Shown here: in pieces, positions 25,898-33,949 of the stretch
Layout of the letters: each line of letters begins with the position of its first letter
Position numbering within the stretch: the stretch's first letter is position 1
Origin: Echinicola vietnamensis DSM 17526
GTDB taxonomy: Bacteria; Bacteroidota; Bacteroidia; Cytophagales; Cyclobacteriaceae
NCBI RefSeq assembly: GCF_000325705.1
Contig: NC_019904.1
Coordinates: forward strand, 2,668,001 to 2,732,000
Length of the DNA: 64,000 nucleotides
Reading direction: 5' to 3'
Notes under the pieces: generated by a model
Database searches by the model: none
What the model saw: only the letters and a program-made list of their open reading frames with translations
Told to the model about the DNA's origin: nothing
Program-made: the position numbers and the translations under genes

Positions 25898-28800
25898 TTA
25901 GTTGTCAATTGAGGTCTTGGGCGATTGGTTGGTGACAGGATTGGGATGGTCATCAGCAGCATTCCAGTAGGCCAGTTTTTTGCAGCTGGAGATTTCTATG
26001 GTATAGAAGTTAAACTCTTCCGAGACTTTTCCTTCCAAAAGATAGATGCCGCGCCCCGTTAAGGGGTATTGTCTGATCACAGGAGGGAAATGAACGGTAT
26101 CTATCCATTGGCCGTCCCTGTCGAGAAAGGTGCCAAAATTCATGATGTCTCCTTTTACGGTTCGGGTATACTTTACGGTGACCAAATAGCCCATCAACCG
26201 AATCTCTTTTCCTGCATACGAAGGAATGTCCTGAGCTTTCAAGGTGTCATGCGGTGGGGCTTTTAACAATAAGAAAGGATCGGCGATGGAAAATTCCATG
26301 ATTTCCAATTGATCTAGAATGTCCTGTCGTGGATCATTGGTCTCAAGATGGGGGATGCTGAGTTCCCGAAGGTTGATCTGGCGGAAGAGATGGTTGGTAG
26401 AGGGTTTGTTTTTTTGTTTGTTGGTCAAGAAGTGGGCCTCCCAGAGGAGTTCTTGTTTACGCTTTGCGGTAAATCGAAAAGCATCTATCCTGATCAGGAT
26501 CAATAGCTGCTCGAGGCTGATGGCGATGCGATTGATAAAGTCCCTGAGACCCGTAAAAGGCCCCTCTGTTTCCCTGTTTTGTAAAATGGTATTGGTAATG
26601 TCCTTTTGGAGGTATTTCAAGTGGATAAACCCTAAATAGACGGTGGTGCCTTTGATCACCGTGAGGTAGTCACTTTCATTGAGGTGGGGCAGCTGGACGT
26701 CGGCATGATAGCCTTGAAGTTCACGGATATAGAATTCCGTTTTGTAAAACCCTCCAAAGTTATTGATGACCCCCACCATAAATTCCAATGGAAAATGGGC
26801 TTTCAGGTATAAGCTTTGGTAGCTTTCGACGGCAAATGAAGCGGAGTGGCCCTTGGCAAATGAATATCCCGCGAAACTTTCGACCTGAAACCATATTTCA
26901 CTGGTGATTTTTGGGGCATGGCCCTTTTCCATGGATTTTTTAAAAAAGCTTTCCTTGACTTTAAGAAACGCTGCACGAGAGCGGAATTTTCCACTCATGC
27001 CTCTCCTTAGGACATCCGCCTCGTCAAAAGACAGTCCTGCAAAATAGTGAGCTACCTTGATGACATCCTCTTGGTAGACCATGATGCCGTAGGTTTCCGG
27101 CATCAGGTCGTGGAGGATAGGGTGTGCCCTGGATTTCCTCATTTCAGGTTTTCGATGCCGAAGGATATATTCACGCATCATGCCGGACCGGGCCACGCCG
27201 GGCCTAATGATTGAGCTGGCCGCGACCAGTCCCAGGTATTCGTCTACTTCAAGTTTTGCCAGTAACATGCGCATGGCGGGCGATTCCACATAAAAAGCCC
27301 CAATGGTATGGCCTTTTCGCAGGTGTTGTTTGATTTTTTCATCATGCTTGAAGTCCTTTATCCGATGGATGTCTACTTTTTTGCCTTGATTTTTCTCGAT
27401 AATCTCTAAGCTGTCACGGATGTGGCCAAGGCCACGCTGGCTAAGGATGTCAAATTTGGCAAAACCAATTTCTTCCGCGGTGACCATGTCAAAGTGCGAT
27501 ATAGGAAAGCCTTTCGGAGGGAGGTCGGTGGCGGTATAGTAATGTATGGGCTGCTGCGATATGAGAATGCCTCCCGCATGGATGCTCAGATGGCTGGGCA
27601 TCCCGTGGATGAGTTGGCTATATTTCAGCACCAAGGCGCCAATACGATCCGGAATATAGTTGCCCGGTTTGACGACGTGATTGATGAGGGCTTCAATATC
27701 CGTCTTGGGAAGCCCAAAGACTTTTCCCAATTCCCGAATGGAGGAGTTGATCTGAAAGGTGTTGTGTGTGGCGAGCAGACAGACATGTTCGTGGTCTTCG
27801 GTGTTGTGCTTATGGAAAATGTGCTGGATGACTTCATCACGGTCGCGCCAAGAAAAGTCAATGTCGAAATCTGGAGGAGTGGAGCGGTAAAGGTTGATGA
27901 ACCGTTCGAAGTATAGGTCAAGCTCTATCGGATCCACATCGGTAATGTTCAGGCAGTAGGCCACGATACTATTCGCTCCACTGCCCCTGCCAACGTAGTA
28001 GAATCCCCGCTCGCGGGCAAATTTCACGATTTCATAATTGATCAGAAAGTATGAAACAAAGTCTTTCTGCCGGATAATGTCCAGTTCTTTTAAAATCCGT
28101 GTTTCTTGGCGTTCGGAAAGGGGAGTGCCATACCTGTTTTTGGCACCTTGATAAGTGAGGGCGGTTAATTGGGCAAGGTCTTCCTGCTCAGATCCATAGA
28201 CAGACTTTTTGTTTGCAACTGGCTGATAATCCTGCTCAAAGCGACAGCGGGAAAGTAGGGCGTGTGTTTGCTGAAGGAGCCAGTAGTGTGGAGCACATCG
28301 CTCGGCCAATTCCAAGGTGCTGTAAAAACGATCAGACAAATTGCCTTGCTCGGAAGTAGGCAATTTACTCAACAGGATGTTCAGCTCTATGCAGCGAAGA
28401 AGCCGGTGGATGTTAAACGACTGCTGGGAATGAAAAGTCACCGATTGTAGTAGGATCCAGCGATCCTTTTCTGCTATCCATGGGGAGCGAAGCGCTTTTT
28501 TCAGTTGGTCTGCAGGAATGCCCAGGTATTCCCGTGGTCCTAATTTGAAATAGGGTTGGGGGAAAGGGTAGATGACAGCTGTGTTTTGCCATTGGGGGGC
28601 TTTTTGCGGAAAGGGACGCTTTTTCCCCTTATGGTCAGAGAGATGCCGGTTCATTTCAAAAAAGCCATGATGGTTTAAGGCCAATCCAATGTACTGCTGG
28701 TCAATACCATTTCGGAAATCAATTCCGATAACACCATGAATGTTGGCCGCTTTTGTGGCTTTTAGAAATGGATAAACCGCAGCTGTACAGTTGATGTCAG

Positions 28801-28906
28801 TCAGGGCCATGGCTTTAACGCCAAGCTTTTTTGCCTGATCCACCATTTCCTGAACCGGCATGGTTCCGTAACGAAAGCTAAAGTAGGAATGGCAGTTAAC
28901 GTACAT
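25898..28906 (-). CDS. DnaE-type DNA polymerase III alpha subunit (second copy, DnaE2/ImuC-like)
   Basis: A 1002-residue C-family polymerase, shorter than a replicative Bacteroidetes DnaE (roughly 1150-1450 residues). A PHP domain opens the protein (NCHSYFSFRYG, MALTDIN), the palm has catalytic aspartates in PPDFDIDFSWRD (about 343-354), a helix-hairpin-helix region lies near 760-830, and an OB-fold closes it (IRLMGYLVTVKYTRTVKGD). Its size and lone position fit a damage-inducible DnaE2-type enzyme. The usual partners (ImuA/ImuB or DinB) are not adjacent. Two palindromic sites just upstream suggest repressor control. Confidence 0.85.
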   Translation of the reverse strand: MYVNCHSYFSFRYGTMPVQEMVDQAKKLGVKAMALTDINCTAAVYPFLKATKAANIHGVIGIDFRNGIDQQYIGLALNHHGFFEMNRHLSDHKGKKRPFPQKAPQWQNTAVIYPFPQPYFKLGPREYLGIPADQLKKALRSPWIAEKDRWILLQSVTFHSQQSFNIHRLLRCIELNILLSKLPTSEQGNLSDRFYSTLELAERCAPHYWLLQQTHALLSRCRFEQDYQPVANKKSVYGSEQEDLAQLTALTYQGAKNRYGTPLSERQETRILKELDIIRQKDFVSYFLINYEIVKFARERGFYYVGRGSGANSIVAYCLNITDVDPIELDLYFERFINLYRSTPPDFDIDFSWRDRDEVIQHIFHKHNTEDHEHVCLLATHNTFQINSSIRELGKVFGLPKTDIEALINHVVKPGNYIPDRIGALVLKYSQLIHGMPSHLSIHAGGILISQQPIHYYTATDLPPKGFPISHFDMVTAEEIGFAKFDILSQRGLGHIRDSLEIIEKNQGKKVDIHRIKDFKHDEKIKQHLRKGHTIGAFYVESPAMRMLLAKLEVDEYLGLVAASSIIRPGVARSGMMREYILRHRKPEMRKSRAHPILHDLMPETYGIMVYQEDVIKVAHYFAGLSFDEADVLRRGMSGKFRSRAAFLKVKESFFKKSMEKGHAPKITSEIWFQVESFAGYSFAKGHSASFAVESYQSLYLKAHFPLEFMVGVINNFGGFYKTEFYIRELQGYHADVQLPHLNESDYLTVIKGTTVYLGFIHLKYLQKDITNTILQNRETEGPFTGLRDFINRIAISLEQLLILIRIDAFRFTAKRKQELLWEAHFLTNKQKNKPSTNHLFRQINLRELSIPHLETNDPRQDILDQLEIMEFSIADPFLLLKAPPHDTLKAQDIPSYAGKEIRLMGYLVTVKYTRTVKGDIMNFGTFLDRDGQWIDTVHFPPVIRQYPLTGRGIYLLEGKVSEEFNFYTIEISSCKKLAYWNAADDHPNPVTNQSPKTSIDN

Positions 28907-28943
28907 GATTATGAGTGATTTGTGATCGTGTTACAAATATAAA

Positions 28944-28982
28944 TGTTTATTAAACAAACTCAATAAAGTTTATTTAATAAAC
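28944..28982 (-). promoter_or_regulatory. two tandem palindromic operators upstream of the dnaE-like gene
   Basis: TGTTTATTAAACA (28944-28956, perfect 6+1+6 palindrome) and GTTTATTTAATAAAC (28968-28982, perfect 7+1+7 palindrome) are spaced 25.0 bases centre to centre. The two also form a larger inverted repeat (AAATGTTTATTA/TAATAAACATTT). They start 38 bases upstream of the polymerase start codon. This is a good place for a dimeric repressor of the SOS or LexA-like type. The binding protein is unknown. Confidence 0.6.
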
Positions 28983-29104
28983 ATTTCACATGGCGTTTTA
29001 TGTAAAAAAAAGAGGGGGGCTACAGAGCTGTTTTGTCCTGAATAAGTATGCTGGAAACGGGAAAGGAACTCGCGGACGCAAGCGGATGGGACAGCTTTTT
29101 TTAT

Positions 29105-29112
29105 TATCTTTG
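29105..29112 (+). promoter_or_regulatory. -7 promoter box of the DUF983 gene
   Basis: TATCTTTG, a perfect TAnnTTTG, 12 bases before the ATG at 29125. No clear -33 box is visible. It supports starting the gene at 29125 or 29134 rather than at 28990. Confidence 0.5.
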
Positions 29113-29124
29113 GGCAAGCAAAAA

Positions 29125-29505
29125 ATGGTGAATATGAAGAGCAAAGGTGCAGCGATTTTGGCAGCAAAATGTCCGAGATGCCATCAAGGCAATATGTTTC
29201 CTGTTTCGATGGTCAGCTTTAAAAAACTTTCTGTGGTCAACAGCCATTGTCCGCACTGTAATGCTTCACTGGAGCCGGAGCCGGACTTTTATTATGGAGC
29301 GATGTACATCAGTTATGCCCTGTCGGTGGCCTTGGTGATCAATGTCATGATCATCCTTAATTTTGTTTTTGATGATCCCGAACTGTGGGTTTACCTTGTG
29401 TCCGTTGGGGTGGCAAATATCCTCTTGCTGCCAGTGATGTTGCGGTATTCCAAGGTGCTGTACCTATACGTTGCAGGCAAATTAAAATACGACCCTACTG
29501 CCTGA
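29125..29505 (+). CDS. DUF983 membrane protein with zinc-ribbon-like cysteines
   Basis: A protein of about 126 residues. It has two CxxC pairs near the N-terminus (CPRC and CPHC), then FYYGAMYISYALSVAL and two membrane helices, matching DUF983. The frame stays open back to 28990, but that extension is basic, lacks family features and includes the promoter, so the ATG at 29125 is used. The ATG at 29134 is equally possible. Family function is unknown. It lies between the divergent dnaE-like gene and the convergent BCCT transporter. Confidence 0.82.
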   Translation: MVNMKSKGAAILAAKCPRCHQGNMFPVSMVSFKKLSVVNSHCPHCNASLEPEPDFYYGAMYISYALSVALVINVMIILNFVFDDPELWVYLVSVGVANILLLPVMLRYSKVLYLYVAGKLKYDPTA

Positions 29506-29526
29506 TAGCACTCGGCTGTTTGCTGA

Positions 29527-31065
29527 TTATCGATGGAGGTATTTTGTTGGATTCCACATTAGGAAGTTTAAGCTAATGGTGATTCCTGAAAGCAGTAGCA
29601 GTGCGGGCAGCCCGCCAAGGTTGGACAGCATTTTGATGCCGTCGATGCCAGTAAAAGTGATCATGATCCAAGCCAGCAGCCCCACTAATGTGCCCCAAAT
29701 TACTTTTAAATTGGTGTCCGAGTCAAAGCGCTCCAAGGAGAATTTTTTCATACTAAGGGAGGCCATGGCTTCTGTGCTGGAGTCTGCGGCCGTTACATAA
29801 CTGATAAACATGGCGGTCACAAAGGCCGGACGCAGGAGGTTTGTAAATCCGATTTCCCCAAAGACTTGATAAATGATGGATTCAGGACCAATGGTTTCCA
29901 ACAGGTTTTTGAACAGGGTGGTGTCTTGCGCGGCATAGTGAAGGGTACTCCCTCCAAAGATACTCATCCAGCAGAGGCAGAAAGCAGCCGGCAGCAACCA
30001 GTTAAAGAGCAGGAATTCCCTCACTGTACGGCCATAGGCGATTTTTCCTAGGAACAAGGCCGTGATGGGCGCCCAAGCCATCCAGTTGGCCCAATTAAAG
30101 ACGGACCAAGATTGGGACCAGTCACTGTTTCGAACATCGCCCCACTGTAAGCTAAGGGGGAGCACCTCTTTAAGGTAGCTTTTGATGCCCCAATATGCTG
30201 CATCCACCATGGCGCTAGTGGGGCCGATACAAAGGATGAAGATGCTAAACAGGACAAAAAAGAAGAAATTTAGCTGGCTGAGGTTTTTGATGCCGCGTTC
30301 TATCCCGGAAGCGGCCGAAAGGATAAAGGTGCAAATGATGACCAAGGTGACCACAGGCAGCAAGAAGGTCCTATTTAAATGCGGCCATTGGTCAGATAAC
30401 CCGCCAGATATGCTTAGGATGCCAGCGCCAAGGGAAGCGGACATGCCTGCTACCAAGGCAAAAAGACAGATCATGTCTATCAGTGCAGCAAGTACCGGAC
30501 GGTGTTTTTTTCCGATTAGTGGTGCCAATGGACTGCTAAGGCTAAAGGTTAGCTTGGTATTATAAATGGCCAATGCGATCCCCAACGAGGGAATGGCGTA
30601 AATGGCATAGGGGGTCAGGCCCCAGTGGAGGAAAATGGCGCCCATGGAGAATTGGGCTGCGGCTTCAGAACCGCTGGGATTGGACGTGAAGGAAGGAGGG
30701 TATAGATAGTGAAAAAGAGGTTCTGCGCTCCCCCAAAAAAGGATACCGACGGCCACGGTAGTGCACAGGACAATGGAAAACCAGCTGATGCGGTTGAATT
30801 TGGGCTTGGCTGTTTTGCCGCCTATGCGTACTTTACCCAAGGGAGAGAAACCCACCAATGCACAAGTGATGACCATGGCAAAGGAACTGTAGGAAAATAA
30901 TAGTGAAAAGTGATCCAAGATGAAATTGTTGATTCCTTCCATGGAGGATTCGAAAAAATCTGCATTGATGAGACTGGTGCCGACGGCCGCTAGAATAAGC
31001 AGAAAGGGAGGCCAAAAAACATTTTTTCGAATGGGGGGTTGGAGAAAGGTCGTTAGTTTTTTCAA
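29527..31065 (-). CDS. BCCT family transporter (betaine/carnitine/choline type)
   Basis: A 512-residue protein with about 12 membrane helices and BCCT features: the substrate helix GILFWGSAEPLFHY, the glycine-rich segment AGMSASLGAGILSISGG, and NWANWMAWAPITALFLGKIAYGRTVREF. The family signature is usually YW.WW; here it reads NWANW, so one aromatic of the substrate box is changed. These carriers take up quaternary ammonium osmoprotectants with sodium or protons, or exchange them. No betaine-synthesis gene is adjacent. Confidence 0.9.
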   Translation of the reverse strand: MKKLTTFLQPPIRKNVFWPPFLLILAAVGTSLINADFFESSMEGINNFILDHFSLLFSYSSFAMVITCALVGFSPLGKVRIGGKTAKPKFNRISWFSIVLCTTVAVGILFWGSAEPLFHYLYPPSFTSNPSGSEAAAQFSMGAIFLHWGLTPYAIYAIPSLGIALAIYNTKLTFSLSSPLAPLIGKKHRPVLAALIDMICLFALVAGMSASLGAGILSISGGLSDQWPHLNRTFLLPVVTLVIICTFILSAASGIERGIKNLSQLNFFFFVLFSIFILCIGPTSAMVDAAYWGIKSYLKEVLPLSLQWGDVRNSDWSQSWSVFNWANWMAWAPITALFLGKIAYGRTVREFLLFNWLLPAAFCLCWMSIFGGSTLHYAAQDTTLFKNLLETIGPESIIYQVFGEIGFTNLLRPAFVTAMFISYVTAADSSTEAMASLSMKKFSLERFDSDTNLKVIWGTLVGLLAWIMITFTGIDGIKMLSNLGGLPALLLLSGITISLNFLMWNPTKYLHR

Positions 31066-31233
31066 ATTGGAAATGGGTATGATGATGTAAAAAGGTTTTG
31101 AAAAACAGTGAAGATGCTGAAAGTCATTAATTTCGGATAATTTTTATTAAAAATAAAGGTATCTTTAGAATAAGGTTTTTTTTGGGATGATTATTGAGTA
31201 AGTCATAAAGGCAACTTTACAAAAGGCAAGAAT

Positions 31234-32280
31234 ATGATTTTACGATTATTGACGTTCCCTTTCCGCTATACATTTGGAAAAGTAAAGAAAGTAGTCGGGA
31301 AACTGGGCAAAATCAAAATTGAGCCATTATATGCTTTTGGGAATGAAGATTGTATCTATGTGAAGGGAAGGGTGGTGGAGGCCTATAAGCAAAGCAAGCC
31401 TTCCGAGAAAAAGAACAGCCTTCAGAATATCGTGGCGGCCCTTCGGCGCTATGCAGGAAGCAGCGTGCCGGACGCCAAGGTGCTGGTAACTTATTTTGGC
31501 CAGAAAAAGGAGTTGTACAGCGATGAAGAGGGGATTATCAGCTGTGAGTTTCATGCCGTCAGCCAGCAAACCGAATCTGTACACCGGGTGAGTTTTAGCT
31601 TGTTGGAGGAAGATGGATTGGTAGCGGAGAAAAAAAACAATTTCCTGAAGGTAAGTCAATTTCCAAAAAATTATCCGATCGGAGTAATATCGGATATTGA
31701 TGATACTGTTTTGATTTCCCATGCCACGGATATTGGGAAAAAGCTATGGCTGTCGGTTTCGAAGAATGCGTTTACACGAAGGCCATTTCCTGGGGTGAGC
31801 GGATTTTACAAGGCGTTGACCGAAGATGGAAAACACCCGATATTTTATGTTTCCAGCAGTGATTGGAATTTATTCGATTTGATCAAGGATTTTTTGGCGT
31901 TTAGACATATCCCTACCGGGCCGATTCTTCTGCAGGACCTGCATTTAAGTTTGAAGAATATCTGGAAATCGGGAGGAGGCAGCCACCAGCATAAACTTGA
32001 AAAGATCAAAATGCTACTGGAAATGTATCCTGGCATGCGTTTTTTTCTTATTGGTGACAGTGGACAGCATGATCCGGAATTGTATGCCGATGTGATCAAG
32101 TCCTACCCTGAGCGGATAAAATCTGTCTATATTCGAAAGGTGAGTGATGATAATGAAGAGGGACGGGCCATGCTGGTGGAGGAATTGAAGGAAATTGATA
32201 AATCTCCAGAGATGGTTTTTGTGAAGAACAGCCAAGAAGCGATCACGCATGCCAAACAGCACGAGTTTATATCATCTTAA
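31234..32280 (+). CDS. DUF2183 (App1-like) phosphatidate phosphatase
   Basis: A 348-residue protein. The central region carries the HAD-like signature GVISDIDDTVLISHATD (about 150-166), then YVSSSDWNLFDLI and LIGDSGQHDPELY, matching DUF2183/App1, the family of the yeast actin-patch phosphatidate phosphatase. The likely reaction is dephosphorylation of a phospholipid headgroup at the membrane. The next gene, a lipid kinase, starts five bases later, so the two may catalyse opposite steps between phosphatidate and diacylglycerol. Confidence 0.88.
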   Translation: MILRLLTFPFRYTFGKVKKVVGKLGKIKIEPLYAFGNEDCIYVKGRVVEAYKQSKPSEKKNSLQNIVAALRRYAGSSVPDAKVLVTYFGQKKELYSDEEGIISCEFHAVSQQTESVHRVSFSLLEEDGLVAEKKNNFLKVSQFPKNYPIGVISDIDDTVLISHATDIGKKLWLSVSKNAFTRRPFPGVSGFYKALTEDGKHPIFYVSSSDWNLFDLIKDFLAFRHIPTGPILLQDLHLSLKNIWKSGGGSHQHKLEKIKMLLEMYPGMRFFLIGDSGQHDPELYADVIKSYPERIKSVYIRKVSDDNEEGRAMLVEELKEIDKSPEMVFVKNSQEAITHAKQHEFISS

Positions 32281-32285
32281 GTACT

Positions 32286-33161
32286 ATGAGCAAGCAGTTT
32301 TTATACATTCTTAATCCTATCTCTGGAGATGGGGTCGATCGAGCTGAGGTGAATGAAATCCTCAGCAATAACCTTTATGGCATAGAGGTCACCGTATGGG
32401 AAACCACAGGAGAATCGGATGATCCCGAGAAGATCAAAGAACAGTTAAAGGAGAAAAAGTGGGATGGAATCCTGATAGGAGGTGGGGATGGTACGATAAA
32501 GATGGTCGTTTCTGCTGTTTTAGGTACGGATATTCCCGTAGGGATTATTCCATTGGGATCTGCCAATGGCTTGGCGACAGGCTTTGGTATCCATGGGATT
32601 TCCGATGCGTGTTATGCCATCCAAAAAGGCAAAATCGAAAAGGTGGACCTTTGGGATATCAATGGTGAGCTGTGCATTCATCTCAGTGATTTTGGCTTTA
32701 ACGCTGGATTGGTAAAAAAATCCACGACCATGGAGCACAGGGGGATGTTGGCCTATGCCAAAAGTTCCTTGGAGCAATTGAGGGAAATGAAGTCCTACAC
32801 GTTTATCATCAAAGCAGATGGAACAGAGGAAGAGGTGACCGCAAAGATGCTGGTCGTGGCCAATGGTAATAGATATGGCACTGGAGCCATGATCAATCCG
32901 TTTGGTAAGGTTGGTGATGGAAAGTTTGAGGTAGTGACCGTGGATCCAGAGGGACTGGACGAGATTATAGGACTTTCCTTCGCCATGTTCAATGACGCCT
33001 TAGAACGCGTCGCCCATGTGAAATGCAGGAGTTTTGATAAAGCTGAAATTGAAAACCCAGATGGTGCAGATTTTCAGATTGATGGAGAGGTGATGCCTCC
33101 GACAGACTGTGTCAAAATCGAAGCGATCCCGCATAAGGTGAATTTTTACTGCCTTGAGTGA
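32286..33161 (+). CDS. diacylglycerol kinase family lipid kinase (YegS/BmrU-like)
   Basis: A 291-residue protein with the DAGK catalytic fold: LNPISGDG at the N-terminus, the nucleotide-binding GGGDGTIKMV, GIIPLGSANGLATGFGI, and a C-terminal beta-domain with DFQIDGEVM. It phosphorylates diacylglycerol or a related lipid such as a sphingoid base. It is coupled with the App1-like phosphatase directly upstream. Confidence 0.92.
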   Translation: MSKQFLYILNPISGDGVDRAEVNEILSNNLYGIEVTVWETTGESDDPEKIKEQLKEKKWDGILIGGGDGTIKMVVSAVLGTDIPVGIIPLGSANGLATGFGIHGISDACYAIQKGKIEKVDLWDINGELCIHLSDFGFNAGLVKKSTTMEHRGMLAYAKSSLEQLREMKSYTFIIKADGTEEEVTAKMLVVANGNRYGTGAMINPFGKVGDGKFEVVTVDPEGLDEIIGLSFAMFNDALERVAHVKCRSFDKAEIENPDGADFQIDGEVMPPTDCVKIEAIPHKVNFYCLE

Positions 33162-33291
33162 TCTGAATTCCGTGTTGAAAGAACAGGAACCTGACGAGAA
33201 AGGGTTAGGGGAAAGGCGGTATTTAGGTAAGGAAGCCACTAAATAAATCCCTGGAGAGCAATAAAAATATCTTTGGCCCTAGAGATGGTGG

Positions 33292-33747
33292 TCAAGCCCG
33301 TACCGCTTTTCTAAGGGCCATGGCATAGCCAAGGTGCATGCCTTCATGGATACCATTGAATTCTACTGCCTCATGAATACTTTTTAGGGTGACCCCAAAG
33401 CTGGTCGTGTATTCACTATATTTCGTGAAGCTACCTGCCATCAGGTCGTTTTTGAAACTTTCCAATGTCGATAACGACAAGATTTTCAGCTCTTCAAGCT
33501 CTTTTGCGCTAATAGGAGCCTCCGGTTTGGTGCCCTTGCGGTATTTTTCTACCAATTGGTCATGAACCAACATTTCTTGACCGGATAGTTTGTAACAAAT
33601 GATTTGCTGCGTGACAATGACATGACCAAAATTCCAAGCGATGTTGTTGTTGAAGCCTTCGGGGATTTTATTTAATTCATCCAAGGTCATGTCGTTGATT
33701 AATTTGATGAAATTTTCCCTGGTCTTGATGGTCGAATGGATGTTCAT
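33292..33747 (-). CDS. DinB-like metal-binding four-helix protein
   Basis: A 151-residue protein of the DinB/YfiT superfamily. The three metal-ligand histidines are in NFGHVIVTQQ and the pair in NGIHEGMHLGY (HxxxH). Members are thiol S-transferases or hydrolases in other bacteria; here no substrate is indicated. It is a single gene on the minus strand. Confidence 0.88.
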   Translation of the reverse strand: MNIHSTIKTRENFIKLINDMTLDELNKIPEGFNNNIAWNFGHVIVTQQIICYKLSGQEMLVHDQLVEKYRKGTKPEAPISAKELEELKILSLSTLESFKNDLMAGSFTKYSEYTTSFGVTLKSIHEAVEFNGIHEGMHLGYAMALRKAVRA

Positions 33748-33820
33748 GACAAATAGTGCAAGTGTGTTTTTACTAAAGTTAGGTGTTTTTTTTAAGGTCT
33801 AAAGCATTTTTAAAAGAAAA

Positions 33821-33937
33821 AGAGGCCATCACGTTCATCCACATCAATGCTTCATCAGACAGGTACCTGGATCAGGGATTTTGCTGCACTTTTCAGGTAG
33901 TTGCCTTGAAGGACTTTGTGGTCAAGTGATGGCCTCT
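33821..33937 (-). terminator. long-loop inverted repeat downstream of the oxidoreductase gene
   Basis: Perfect 12-bp arms AGAGGCCATCAC (33821-33832) and GTGATGGCCTCT (33926-33937) enclose 93 bases. They lie 12 bases after the stop of the minus-strand Gfo/Idh/MocA gene. On the minus strand the second arm is followed by TTTTTCTTTTA, as in an intrinsic terminator. The 93-base loop is far longer than a normal terminator loop and may hold more structure. Confidence 0.6.
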
Positions 33938-33949
33938 ATGGGTAGTTGT

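Noticed and set aside
27422..27916. Plus-strand open frame of 164 codons
   Set aside because: Antisense to the dnaE-like gene, over its catalytic region.
28990..29124. N-terminal extension of the DUF983 gene
   Set aside because: The extension contains the promoter box and lacks family sequence; an ATG at 29125 or 29134 fits better.
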